Below are positions 34,284 to 43,207 of a DNA stretch of 64,000 bases, piece after piece. The DNA is taken from contig NZ_JBNJLK010000005.1 in the NCBI RefSeq assembly GCF_051195255.1, forward strand, positions 62,001 through 126,000, given 5' to 3'. The DNA comes from Falsirhodobacter sp051195255. GTDB lineage: Bacteria; Pseudomonadota; Alphaproteobacteria; Rhodobacterales; Rhodobacteraceae. Positions within the stretch are counted from its first letter, which is position 1, and every line of letters starts with the position of its first letter. The translations under genes were made by a program, and so were the position numbers. The notes below the pieces were generated by a model. The model was not told where the DNA came from, ran no database searches, and saw only the letters and a program-made list of their open reading frames with translations.

Positions 34284-35036
34284 ATGACCCATGCCCCCCG
34301 CATCGGCCGCGTCACGCTGACCGTGAACGACCTGCCGAAGATGACCGCCTTCTACCGCGACGCCCTTGGCCTGAACGTTCTGTCCGCGGACAAGGCGGAA
34401 GCCGTGCTGGGCACCGACGTGCCGCTTCTGGCCCTGCGGTCCGACCCCGCCGCCCGCCGCCCCGAGATGGGGGAGGCTGGCCTCTATCACACCGCCTTCC
34501 TGCTGCCCGACCGCCAGGATCTTGCAAACTGGCTGCTGCACGCGGTCCAGTCCCGCCTGTCGCTGGCCGGTGCCTCGGACCATGATGTCAGCGAGGCGCT
34601 GTACATGCAGGATCCCGAAGGCAACGGGATCGAGATCTATCGCGACCGCCCGCGCGACGAATGGGTCTGGAACGACGGCGTGATCCGCATGGGAACCTAC
34701 CAGCTGGATCTGGACGGTCTGGTGCGGTCAGGCCGCCCCTGGACCGGGGTGCCGGCCGGCACCACGATCGGCCATGTGCATCTTCAGGTCGGCGGCCTTC
34801 CCGCCGCCGAGGAGTTCTGGACCGACCACAAAGCCGACATCACCCACCGCTATCGCGGCGCCACGTTCTTCAGCTGGGACGGCTATCACCACCACATCGG
34901 CGCCAACACCTGGCACAGCCGAGGCGCGGCACCCCGCAGCTTCCCTGCGACCGGGCTGGCAGAGGTGGAGATCCTTGGCCTGCCGCCGCAGGCCGCCGAA
35001 GATCCCTGGGGCACACCGATCCGCTTCGTATCCTGA
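34284..35036 (+). CDS. VOC-family dioxygenase-like protein
   Basis: 250-residue two-module vicinal-oxygen-chelate protein, similar in build to catechol-2,3-dioxygenase CatE/glyoxalase-like proteins. Module one has RVTLTVNDLPKMTAFYRDAL and ALYMQDPEGNGIEIYRDRP; module two has IGHVHLQVGGLPAAEEFW and DGYHHHIGANTWHSRG. Candidate metal ligands (His in GLYHTAF or IGHVHL, His in YHHHIG, Glu in IEIYRD) are visible. The ATG follows AAGGAG. The substrate cannot be told from sequence. Confidence 0.85.
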   Translation: MTHAPRIGRVTLTVNDLPKMTAFYRDALGLNVLSADKAEAVLGTDVPLLALRSDPAARRPEMGEAGLYHTAFLLPDRQDLANWLLHAVQSRLSLAGASDHDVSEALYMQDPEGNGIEIYRDRPRDEWVWNDGVIRMGTYQLDLDGLVRSGRPWTGVPAGTTIGHVHLQVGGLPAAEEFWTDHKADITHRYRGATFFSWDGYHHHIGANTWHSRGAAPRSFPATGLAEVEILGLPPQAAEDPWGTPIRFVS

Positions 35037-35054
35037 CGTGTGCGAAGGCATGCC

Positions 35055-35119
35055 CAAGTATACTTGCCGCACGCCTTGCAACCTCTCGATCCCGTGTGCT
35101 TACTGCGCCCGCACGGGAT
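35055..35119 (+). promoter_or_regulatory. pntAB upstream palindrome and leader hairpin
   Basis: The perfect 12-bp palindrome CAAGTATACTTG (35055-35066) contains a -10-like TATACT. Downstream, ATCCCGTG (35089-35096) pairs with CACGGGAT (35112-35119) around 15 nt, ending 12 nt before the pntA ribosome site. No convincing -35 was found. Confidence 0.45.
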
Positions 35120-35145
35120 GAAATCTTGGGAAGGGGGACCGACAT

Positions 35146-36720
35146 TTGAAGATCGGAGCGGCAAGAGAGATCTTTGAAGGCGAAGCACGGGTGGCCATGA
35201 CGCCCGAAAGCGCCCTGCAGATCCAGAAGCTGGGGCACGAATGCCTGATTGAAGCCGGAGCCGGCGCAAAGGCCGGATTCACGGACGAGGCCTATGCCAA
35301 GGCCGGCGTCACCGTGGTTCCGGACGCCGCGGCGCTGTTCGCCGGGGCCGATGTCGTCGTGAAGGTCCGCGGGCCCGAAGCGTCCGAGGCCGGTCTTCTG
35401 CGGGACGGCCAGACCCTCATCAGCTTCTTCTGGCCCGCCCAGAATGCCGAGCTGCTGGAGCAGGTGAAGGACCGCGGCGCGACCGTCATCGCCATGGACA
35501 TGGTCCCCCGCATCAGCCGCGCGCAGAAGATGGACGCGCTGTCGTCGATGGCCAACATCGCGGGCTACCGCGCCGTGATCGAGGCCGGGAACAACTTCGG
35601 CCGCTTCTTCACGGGTCAGGTCACGGCGGCGGGCAAGGTGCCCCCGGCGAAGGTCCTGATCGTGGGCGCGGGCGTGGCGGGTCTGGCCGCGATCGGCACC
35701 TCCACCAGCCTTGGCGCGATCACGCTGGCCTTCGACGTGCGTCCCGAGGTGGCCGAACAAATCGAGTCGATGGGCGCGGAGTTCGTGTATCTCGACTTCG
35801 CCGGGGCCGCGCAGGACGGGGCCGCGACGGGCGGCTACGCCGCGCCGTCCAGCCCCGAGTTCCGCGACGCGCAGCTGAAGAAGTTCCGCGAACTGGCGCC
35901 CGAGGTGGACATCGTCATCACCACGGCCTTGATCCCCGGACGCCCCGCGCCCAAGCTGTGGACCGAAGACATGGTCGCGGCGATGAAGCCGGGGTCCGTC
36001 ATCATCGACCTTGCGGCCGAACGCGGCGGCAACTGCGACCTGACGAAGCCGGACGAAAAGTTCGTGACCGACAATGGCGTGACCATTGTCGGCTACACCG
36101 ACTTCCCCTCGCGGATGGCGACGCAGTCCTCCACGCTCTATTCCAACAATATCAGGCACATGCTGGCCGATCTTACGCCAAAGAAGGATGGCGTGATCGA
36201 CCACAACATGGAGGATGACGTCATCCGCACGGCCACGGCCACGCATGACGGCGCGATCACGTTCCCGCCGCCGCCGCTGAAGGTCCAGGCCATCGCCGCG
36301 CAGAAGCCGCGCGAAAAGGCCAAGGAACTGACGGTCGAGGAAAAGCGCGCCGCCGAGGTCGCGAAGTTCAAGTCCGAAACGAAGACGCAGGTCGGCCTTC
36401 TTGTCGCGGCGACGGTGCTGCTGCTTTTGGTCGGTGCGGTCGCCCCGGCCAGCTTCATGGCGCATTTCGTGGTGTTCGTACTGGCCTGCTTCATCGGCTT
36501 CCAGGTGATCTGGGCCGTGTCGCATTCGCTGCACACGCCTCTGATGGCCGTCACCAATGCGGTGTCGGGGATCATCATCCTCGGATCGCTGGTGCAGATC
36601 GGGGCAGGCGGCTTCCTTGTCGTGCTTCTGTCCTTCATCGCGATCCTGATCGCCACCATCAACATCGTCGGGGGCTTCCTCGTGACGCGGCGCATGCTCG
36701 CCATGTTCCAGAAATCGTAA
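35146..36720 (+). CDS. pntA: NAD(P) transhydrogenase alpha
   Basis: 524-residue alpha subunit, cytoplasmic NAD(H)-binding domain I plus membrane segment. The first about 380 residues are alanine dehydrogenase-like (VAMTPESALQIQKLGHE, KVLIVGAGVAGLAAIGTS Rossmann motif). Four C-terminal helices follow (VGLLVAATVLLLLVGAV, FVVFVLACFIGFQVIW, AVSGIIILGSLVQIG, LLSFIAILIATINIVGG), so this is the fused E. coli-like form rather than split PntAA/AB. The start is TTG with AAGGGGG 8 nt upstream. pntB begins 10 nt later. Confidence 0.95.
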   Translation: MKIGAAREIFEGEARVAMTPESALQIQKLGHECLIEAGAGAKAGFTDEAYAKAGVTVVPDAAALFAGADVVVKVRGPEASEAGLLRDGQTLISFFWPAQNAELLEQVKDRGATVIAMDMVPRISRAQKMDALSSMANIAGYRAVIEAGNNFGRFFTGQVTAAGKVPPAKVLIVGAGVAGLAAIGTSTSLGAITLAFDVRPEVAEQIESMGAEFVYLDFAGAAQDGAATGGYAAPSSPEFRDAQLKKFRELAPEVDIVITTALIPGRPAPKLWTEDMVAAMKPGSVIIDLAAERGGNCDLTKPDEKFVTDNGVTIVGYTDFPSRMATQSSTLYSNNIRHMLADLTPKKDGVIDHNMEDDVIRTATATHDGAITFPPPPLKVQAIAAQKPREKAKELTVEEKRAAEVAKFKSETKTQVGLLVAATVLLLLVGAVAPASFMAHFVVFVLACFIGFQVIWAVSHSLHTPLMAVTNAVSGIIILGSLVQIGAGGFLVVLLSFIAILIATINIVGGFLVTRRMLAMFQKS

Positions 36721-36730
36721 GGGGGCAGGC

Positions 36731-38155
36731 ATGGATTACGCACTGGTTTCCGCGGCCTACATCGCCGCTGCAATTCTTTTCATCCTGTGCCTGGGCGGCC
36801 TTTCGGGGCAGGAAAGCGCCAAGCGCGCCGTGTGGTACGGCATCGCGGGCATGGCGCTGGCCGTCGTCGCCACGCTGTTCGGCCCCGGCGCGGGCTATCT
36901 GCCGCTGGTGCTGCTGGCGATCCTGATCGGCGCGGGGATCGGCTGGTATCTGGCAAAAACGGTCGAGATGACGGCGATGCCGCAGCTCGTCGCGGCCCTC
37001 CACAGCTTCGTGGGCCTTGCGGCCGTCTTCATCGGATTCAACACGCATCTGGTCATGGCCCGCGTGCTGGGTCTGGATGCGGGGCTGCTGACAGGCTTCG
37101 AATTCCTGATCGCCCACAAGACCCCGGCCGAGATCGCGATCCTGCAGGTGGAAACCTTCATCGGCGTCTTCGTCGGCGCTGTGACCTTCACAGGGTCCAT
37201 CGTGGCCTTTGGCAAGCTGTCGGGCAAGATCAACAGCAAGGCCACGAAGCTGCCGGGCGGCCACTGGCTGAACGCCGGCGCGGCCGCGCTGTCGCTGATC
37301 CTGCTGATCGCCTATTGCAACGGCGCGGGCGGCTGGACGCTTCTTCTGATGACGCTTTGCGCGCTGTTCATCGGCTATCACCTGATCATGGGCATCGGCG
37401 GGGCGGACATGCCGGTCGTGGTGTCGATGCTGAACAGCTATTCGGGCTGGGCGGCCTCGGCCATCGGCTTCTCGCTGTCCAACGACCTGCTGATCGTGAC
37501 GGGCGCCCTGGTCGGCTCGTCCGGTGCGATCTTGTCCTACATCATGTGCAAGGCAATGAACCGCTCTTTCGTCAGCGTGATCCTGGGGGGCTTCGGCACC
37601 ACCACGGGCCCCGCGATGGAGATCGAAGGCGAACAGGTGGCCATCGACGCCGAAGGCGTGGCCAACGCCCTGAACGACGCCGACAGCGTGGTCATCGTGC
37701 CGGGCTACGGCATGGCGGTGGCGCAGGCCCAGCAGGCGGTGTCGGAACTGACGCGCAAGCTGCGCGCGGCGGGCAAGACCGTCCGCTTCGGCATCCATCC
37801 CGTCGCGGGCCGTCTTCCGGGCCACATGAACGTCCTTCTGGCCGAAGCGCGCGTCCCCTATGACATCGTGCTGGAGATGGACGAGATCAACGACGACTTC
37901 GCCTCCACCGACGTGGTCATCGTCATCGGCTCGAACGACATCGTGAACCCGGCCGCGCAGGAAGATCCGAACAGCCCCATCGCGGGCATGCCGGTGCTTC
38001 GGGTGTGGGAGGCCAAGCAGGTCTTCGTGTCGAAGCGTGGCCAAGGCACCGGCTATTCCGGAATCGAGAACCCGCTGTTCTTCAAGGAGAACACGCGCAT
38101 GTTCTATGGCGACGCCAAGGGATCGATCAGCCAGCTGGTCAACCTGGTCAACTGA
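36731..38155 (+). CDS. pntB: NAD(P) transhydrogenase beta
   Basis: 474-residue beta subunit with about nine N-terminal membrane helices forming the proton path, and the C-terminal NADP(H)-binding domain III (SVVIVPGYGMAVAQAQ, FGIHPVAGRLPGHMNVLLAEA, VVIVIGSNDIVNPAA). With PntA it uses the proton gradient to reduce NADP+ from NADH. Preceded by AAGGGGG and followed by a clear terminator. Confidence 0.97.
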   Translation: MDYALVSAAYIAAAILFILCLGGLSGQESAKRAVWYGIAGMALAVVATLFGPGAGYLPLVLLAILIGAGIGWYLAKTVEMTAMPQLVAALHSFVGLAAVFIGFNTHLVMARVLGLDAGLLTGFEFLIAHKTPAEIAILQVETFIGVFVGAVTFTGSIVAFGKLSGKINSKATKLPGGHWLNAGAAALSLILLIAYCNGAGGWTLLLMTLCALFIGYHLIMGIGGADMPVVVSMLNSYSGWAASAIGFSLSNDLLIVTGALVGSSGAILSYIMCKAMNRSFVSVILGGFGTTTGPAMEIEGEQVAIDAEGVANALNDADSVVIVPGYGMAVAQAQQAVSELTRKLRAAGKTVRFGIHPVAGRLPGHMNVLLAEARVPYDIVLEMDEINDDFASTDVVIVIGSNDIVNPAAQEDPNSPIAGMPVLRVWEAKQVFVSKRGQGTGYSGIENPLFFKENTRMFYGDAKGSISQLVNLVN

Positions 38156-38160
38156 AACGA

Positions 38161-38187
38161 AACGCCCCGCCAAAGCGGGGCGTTTTC
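38161..38187 (+). terminator. Terminator of pntAB
   Basis: Perfect stem AACGCCCCGC/GCGGGGCGTT with CAAA loop and T-run, 5 nt after pntB. Confidence 0.92.
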
Positions 38188-38240
38188 ATTCGGAACGTGC
38201 GGTGACCGGCTGGCGTTGCCTTCGAAACAGGAGGCTACAC

Positions 38241-38327
38241 ATGTTCAAGTTCATCGGCGGCACCATCGGCGTCATCTTCCTCATCGGCCTGATCGTGGTG
38301 ATCCTGCTTCTGAAGCTGATCTTCTGA
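38241..38327 (+). CDS. 28-residue single-helix membrane peptide
   Basis: A tiny reading frame of 28 codons preceded by a strong CAGGAGG ribosome site (38228-38234), 6 nt from ATG. The peptide starts MFKFIGGTIGVIFLIG, continues as an uninterrupted hydrophobic helix rich in Val, Ile and Leu, and ends KLIF. It would be a single-span membrane microprotein with a positive residue at each end. It lies after the pntAB terminator and converges on nadE. No function is recognised. Confidence 0.65.
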   Translation: MFKFIGGTIGVIFLIGLIVVILLLKLIF

Positions 38328-40343
38328 TCAATCCGGCACGCGGGCCAGGTCGTCCAGCCAGACCTGCGCCACCGCGTCCGAAGGGGCACGCCAGTCGCCG
38401 CGCGGCGACAGCGACCCGCCGCCCGAGACCTTCGGTCCGTTCGGAATGGCCGACCGCTTGAACTGGCTGAACGCGAAGAACCGCTTCAGGAAACCTTCCA
38501 ACCAGTGCTTGATGGTCGGCAGGTCATAGGTGTGCTTCTTCGCTTCCGGCCAGTCTTCCGGCCAGCGGCCCGCCTCAAGCGCGCTCCATGCCCGCCATGT
38601 CAGGAACGCCACCTTCGATGGCGCGAAGCCATAGCGGAGGATGTGGAACAGGAAGAAGTCGTGCAGCTCGTATGGCCCGATCGTGGCTTCGGTGCCCTGA
38701 AGCTGTTCGCCCGGCACCAGTTCCGGAGAAATTTCGGTGCCAAGGATCGACAGCAGCACCTCGTTCGTGGCGGCGTCGAACTGGTCCGAGGTGGCGGCCC
38801 AGCGGATCAGGTACTGGATCAGCGTCTTCGGCACGCCGGAGTTCACGGCGTAATGGCTCATCTGATCGCCGACGCCATAGGTGCACCAGCCCAGCGCCAG
38901 TTCGGACAGGTCGCCCGTGCCGATGACGAAGCCGTTGTTGTGGTTGGCCAGCCGGAACAGATAGTCGGTGCGCAGCCCCGCCTGCACATTCTCGAACGTG
39001 ATGTCATAGACGGGTTCGCCCTTGGCGAAGGGATGGCCCATGTCCGACAGCATCTGCGTGGCCGAGGGACGGATGTCGATCTCCGCCGCCTCGATCCCCA
39101 TGGCGCGCATCAGGGTCCAGGCGTTGGACTTCGTCCCTTCGCTGGTGGCAAAGCCCGGCATGGTATAGCCGAGGATGGTCGAACGCGGCAGGCCCAGCCG
39201 ATCGCAGACCTTCGCCGCCACGATCAGCGCGTGGGTTGAATCCAACCCGCCCGAGACGCCGATGATCATCTTCCCACCGCGCGTCGCCTCGAACCGGCGG
39301 CGCAGACCGTCCACCTGGATGTTGAACGCCTCATAGCAGTCCTGGTCGATCTTGTCGGCGCGCGCGGGAATATAAGGGAAGCGGCGCTGCACCCGGTGAA
39401 AGCCGATGTCCTTCGTCGTCGGGCGATGGGCAAAACGGATGCGGCGGAAGGGGCGGGCGCTTTCGGCCGCATCGGCATAGGTGCCCGTCCGCATTCGTTC
39501 GGACAGGATGCGGCCCGCGTCCACGTCGGCGATGCAGAGTTCCGGGTTCATCGCGAACCGCTCGGACTGGGCCAGCATCTCGCCCAGTTCATAGATGCCG
39601 CCCTGACCGTCCCAGGCCATGTCGGTGGTGCTTTCGCCCGCGCCGGCCGCCGAATAGGCATAGGCCGCGATCGCCCGCATGGACTGCGAGGCGCACAGAA
39701 GGTGCCGGTCGTCCGCCTTGCCGATCGTGATGTTGGAGGCCGACAGGTTCGCAAGGATCACCGCCCCTGCCAGCGCCGCCGCGGTGGAAGGCGGGGTGGG
39801 CGACCAGAAATCCTCGCAGATCTCGGCATGGAGGATCAGGCCGGGCAGGTCCTCCGCCTCGAAGATCAGGTCGGGGCCGAAGGGGACGGTCTGGCCGGCG
39901 GCCGTGATCTCTCCGCCCGCGTGGCGGCCATGGGCGAACCAGCGCTTCTCGTAATATTCGCGGTAGTTCGGCAGGAAGGATTTCGGCACGATCCCGAGGA
40001 TCTGGCCCTTCGACAGCACGGCTGCGCAGTTGTACAGCTTGCCATCCCGCCGCAGCGGAAGGCCCACCAGCACCACCGGCGACAGGTTCGCCGTGGCCTT
40101 CGCCAGATCGGCCAGCGCATCCTCGGCCGCCGTCAGCACGGCCTCCTGCAGCAGCAGGTCGTCGATCGCATAGGCGGTGATGCACAGTTCGGGGCAGATC
40201 AGCACGTCCACCTGCGCGCGATCCGCTTCCACCATGCGGGCGCGGATGGCATCGCGGTTGAAGGGGATGTCGGCCGGCCGGACCGAAGGGGTGCAGGTGG
40301 CCACGCGGACAAAGCCGTGACTGTGGATCGAGGCGAAATGCAT
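38328..40343 (-). CDS. nadE: Glutamine-dependent NAD+ synthetase
   Basis: 671-residue two-domain NadE. The N-terminal nitrilase-like glutaminase has the Glu-Lys-Cys triad regions (ICPELCITAY, VPKSFLPNYREYYEKRW, LHAEICEDFWSP). The C-terminal synthetase has the PP-loop GVSGGLDSTHALIVA and the FATSEGTKSNAW, LSELALGWCTYG elements. It makes NAD+ from deamido-NAD+, ATP and glutamine. The ATG at 40343 matches the family N-terminus MHFASIHSHGFVRVA. Divergent from the CYTH-CHAD gene. Confidence 0.95.
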   Translation of the reverse strand: MHFASIHSHGFVRVATCTPSVRPADIPFNRDAIRARMVEADRAQVDVLICPELCITAYAIDDLLLQEAVLTAAEDALADLAKATANLSPVVLVGLPLRRDGKLYNCAAVLSKGQILGIVPKSFLPNYREYYEKRWFAHGRHAGGEITAAGQTVPFGPDLIFEAEDLPGLILHAEICEDFWSPTPPSTAAALAGAVILANLSASNITIGKADDRHLLCASQSMRAIAAYAYSAAGAGESTTDMAWDGQGGIYELGEMLAQSERFAMNPELCIADVDAGRILSERMRTGTYADAAESARPFRRIRFAHRPTTKDIGFHRVQRRFPYIPARADKIDQDCYEAFNIQVDGLRRRFEATRGGKMIIGVSGGLDSTHALIVAAKVCDRLGLPRSTILGYTMPGFATSEGTKSNAWTLMRAMGIEAAEIDIRPSATQMLSDMGHPFAKGEPVYDITFENVQAGLRTDYLFRLANHNNGFVIGTGDLSELALGWCTYGVGDQMSHYAVNSGVPKTLIQYLIRWAATSDQFDAATNEVLLSILGTEISPELVPGEQLQGTEATIGPYELHDFFLFHILRYGFAPSKVAFLTWRAWSALEAGRWPEDWPEAKKHTYDLPTIKHWLEGFLKRFFAFSQFKRSAIPNGPKVSGGGSLSPRGDWRAPSDAVAQVWLDDLARVPD

Positions 40344-40470
40344 GCGTGAACCTTTGCGTGATGACGTTCCCCGTGGTTCTAGCGCCCGCAGCCCCGCCGT
40401 AAAACACGCAAGGGAACGATTTTCCTCCGCAAACGCTAACTCCGACCACCGAGGATCGAGGAGAGGCGAC

Positions 40471-41856
40471 ATGACACAGGCAAAACTCAGGCTGCACGTG
40501 TCCGGGGAAATGGCGGCGCAGATCATGGACGGGGCGGGGGCTGCGAAGTCCGAGCAGGTCCACACGGTTCATTTCGACACCCCTGATCACGCCCTTTCGG
40601 CAATGAAGGCCTTTCTGCGCATACGGCATCTGGCGGACCGGCAGGTGCAGACCATCCGGACCCCGCAGGGCGAACGCGACAAGCTGGTCGAAGGCGACGT
40701 GCCGGTGGTGGAGGCGTCGGGGCCGTTGGGCGACATTCTGGCACACGACCTGATCCCCGTTTTCACCACGCGCCACACCCGTCGCCACTGGTCGGTGGAG
40801 GAGGCGGGCCAGACGGTCGATGTGGCCTTGGACGAAGGGGAGATCGCGGCTGCCGACCGGCATGTCCCGATCCGCGATCTGGTTCTGACGGGGGCCCCGT
40901 CGGCGCTGGTCGCCGTGGCCCGGCGCCTTGCCGGGAACGCGCAGATTGCGCCCTTGTCGAAGGTTGAACGCGGGTATCGCCTGGTCGGCCCCGCGCCGCT
41001 GCGCCTGAAGGCGACCGAGGTGCCGCTGGAGGCGACGATGACCGCGGCTGCGGCTTTCCAGCAGATCACCTGGTCCTGCCTGAACCAGTTCCGCCAGAAC
41101 GAGGATCTTCTGGCCACCCGCATGGCCGAGCCGCTTCATCAGGCGCGGGTGGCGCTGCGACGCCTGCGATCGGCGTTTTCGATCTTTCGGCCGATGCTGG
41201 GTGACAGCGGGGCCGATCTGCGGGAAGGTTTGCGCGATCTGGCGTCGGAACTGGGGCAGGCGCGAGATCTGGACGTGCTGCTTCTGCGCGCCCCGCAGGG
41301 CCCCCTCGGCACCCGCATCCGCCACGCCCGCGAAGCCGCGCATGATGCCGTGGCCGAGGTGCTGGTGTCGGACAAGACGCGGGGTCTGCTGCTGGATCTG
41401 GCCGCCTGGCTGCACGACGGCGACTGGCTGCGGGACGAGGTGCGCAAAACCCTGCGGGAGGAGCCCGTGACCGTCTTCGCGCAGGACGCGCTGTCCCGCT
41501 ATCGCCGCAAGGTGAAGAAGGGCGGGAAGGGGCTCTCGACGTTGGAGGACGAGGTGCGCCACGACCTGCGCAAGGACGCCAAGAAGCTGCGCTACGCGGC
41601 GGAGTTCTTCAGCCCGCTGTTCGCGGCCGAAGCACCGAAGCGCCACCGGACATTCCTCGGGGCCCTCGAAACCCTTCAGGACCATCTGGGTGACCTGAAC
41701 GATCTGGCCACCGCGCCTGAACTGCTGCACCGGCTGGGCATCCGCGACGAACCGGGCGCGGCGGATCTGTTGGCAAAAGGCCGCAGGAAGCGCCTGCTGC
41801 GCGAGGCGGAAGACGCCTATGACCAGCTGATCGACGCCAAGCCCTTCTGGGCCTGA
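40471..41856 (+). CDS. CYTH-CHAD domain protein
   Basis: 461-residue protein with an N-terminal CYTH-like triphosphate-tunnel domain (about residues 1-200) and a C-terminal helical CHAD domain (HQARVALRRLRSAFSIFRP, ELGQARDLDVLLLRAPQ, RKDAKKLRYAAEFFSPLF), which binds polyphosphate. The usual CYTH motif ExExK near the start is replaced by a QAKLRLHV segment, so triphosphatase activity is doubtful although later Lys/Arg/Glu positions (DTPDHALSAMKAFLRIRHL) remain. The ATG follows a GAGGAGAGG site. It may act as a polyphosphate-binding rather than catalytic protein. Confidence 0.85.
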   Translation: MTQAKLRLHVSGEMAAQIMDGAGAAKSEQVHTVHFDTPDHALSAMKAFLRIRHLADRQVQTIRTPQGERDKLVEGDVPVVEASGPLGDILAHDLIPVFTTRHTRRHWSVEEAGQTVDVALDEGEIAAADRHVPIRDLVLTGAPSALVAVARRLAGNAQIAPLSKVERGYRLVGPAPLRLKATEVPLEATMTAAAAFQQITWSCLNQFRQNEDLLATRMAEPLHQARVALRRLRSAFSIFRPMLGDSGADLREGLRDLASELGQARDLDVLLLRAPQGPLGTRIRHAREAAHDAVAEVLVSDKTRGLLLDLAAWLHDGDWLRDEVRKTLREEPVTVFAQDALSRYRRKVKKGGKGLSTLEDEVRHDLRKDAKKLRYAAEFFSPLFAAEAPKRHRTFLGALETLQDHLGDLNDLATAPELLHRLGIRDEPGAADLLAKGRRKRLLREAEDAYDQLIDAKPFWA

Positions 41857-41862
41857 CCCCAG

Positions 41863-42267
41863 CTAGACCTTCCGTCCGGTCACCATGTCCACGAAGGCCC
41901 GCAACGGCGCGGGCGGGCGGCGACCATGATAATAAAGGTGCGGCCCCCCGAACTCCGGCCACCAGTCGGGCAGGACCGGAATCAGGGCGCCGCTGGCGAA
42001 ATGCGGCTCCAGCCAGTTGCGGAAGGTCATGCACAGCCCAAGCCCGGACATCGCATGTCCGATCATCGCGGCGGAGCCGTTGGTGCCGACGATCAGCCGC
42101 GCCTTCGGGTTCAGGGTCAGGGATTCCTCGCCACGCTCGAACATCCACGGCACCAGCGCACCGCTGGAGAACCGCCCCCGCACGCAATCATGTGCCAGAA
42201 GGTCGCGCGGGTGCTCCGGCAGGCCCTTGCGCGCCAGATAAGCGGGCGAGGCCGCCAGTGCCGTCTG
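41863..42267 (-). pseudogene. Truncated LysR regulator fragment
   Basis: The frame encodes only the last about 135 residues of a LysR effector domain, starting at ALAASPAYLARKGLPEHPRDL and including LAHDCVRGRFSSGALVPW and GSAAMIGHAMSGLGLCMTFR. The helix-turn-helix and first effector lobe are missing; the sequence upstream is the start region of the divergent aldo-keto reductase. A deletion most likely removed the LysR 5' end and its intergenic region. Confidence 0.8.
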
Positions 42268-42298
42268 CTGCCGCCGTGCAGCAGCAAGGAGAACACGC

Positions 42299-43153
42299 AT
42301 GACCACCCCCGCTTCGGCCGCCGGCCGTTTCACCGTTCCCGGCACGGCCCTGTCCGTGAACCGGATGGGCTACGGCGCGATGCAGCTGGCCGGCCCCCAC
42401 GTCTTCGGCCCGCCCAAGAACCCTCAGGAGGCTTTGGCCGTCTTGTGCGAAGCCGTCGCCCTTGGCATCGACCACATCGACACCAGCGACTTCTATGGCC
42501 CCCATGTCACGAACGCTTTGATCCGCGAGGCGCTTCATCCCTATCCCGCCGGTCTGGTGCTGGTGACGAAGATCGGCGCGTGGCGGGACGACAAGGGCGG
42601 GTGGAACCTTCAGCGCGACGAGGCTTTCCTGCGCCAGTCCGTGGACGACAACCTGACCCGCCTTGGTCTTGACCGGATGGCCATCGTCAGCCTGCGCATG
42701 GGCGGGCCCGAGGATGACATCGCCGCCCCGATGCGCGTCCTGCGGACCATGCAGGAGGAAGGCCTGATCGACCACATCGGCATCAGCACCGTCACCGCCG
42801 ATCAGGTGGCCGCCGCCCGGGACATCGCACCCGTGGTCTGCGTGCAGAACCAGTACAACCTGGTCCATCGCGGCGACGACGCGCTGATCGACCGGCTGGC
42901 CGAAGATGGGATCGCCTATGTCCCCTACTTCCCGCTGGGCGGCTTCTCACCCCTGCAGTCCGCGGAACTGAACGCCGTGGCGGCCGAGATCGGCACCAGC
43001 GTGCAGCAGGTCGCCCTGGCATGGCTTCTGGCCCGCAGCCCGAACATCCTCGTGATCCCGGGCACATCGTCGCGCGCCCATCTGCGGCAGAACGTGGAGG
43101 CCGCCACGCTGGTCTTCAGCCCGGATCAGAAGGCGCGGCTGGATGCGATCTGA
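42299..43153 (+). CDS. Aldo-keto reductase, PdxI/YdbC-like
   Basis: 284-residue aldo/keto reductase closely resembling E. coli YdbC (PdxI pyridoxal reductase) in remembered sequence: MGYGAMQLAGPHVFGPPKN, IDHIDTSDFYGPHVTNALIREAL, CVQNQYNLVHR, GIAYVPYFPLGGFSPLQS and NILVIPGTSSRAHLRQN. Asp, Tyr and Lys of the catalytic tetrad are present. An AAGGAG site precedes the ATG, and the start lies directly against the truncated LysR fragment. The substrate assignment is by resemblance only. Confidence 0.85.
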   Translation: MTTPASAAGRFTVPGTALSVNRMGYGAMQLAGPHVFGPPKNPQEALAVLCEAVALGIDHIDTSDFYGPHVTNALIREALHPYPAGLVLVTKIGAWRDDKGGWNLQRDEAFLRQSVDDNLTRLGLDRMAIVSLRMGGPEDDIAAPMRVLRTMQEEGLIDHIGISTVTADQVAAARDIAPVVCVQNQYNLVHRGDDALIDRLAEDGIAYVPYFPLGGFSPLQSAELNAVAAEIGTSVQQVALAWLLARSPNILVIPGTSSRAHLRQNVEAATLVFSPDQKARLDAI

Positions 43154-43207
43154 GGATGACCCCGACGGGCGGCGATCTTCGCCACCCGCTTTCGTTGTCG
43201 ATGCGGC

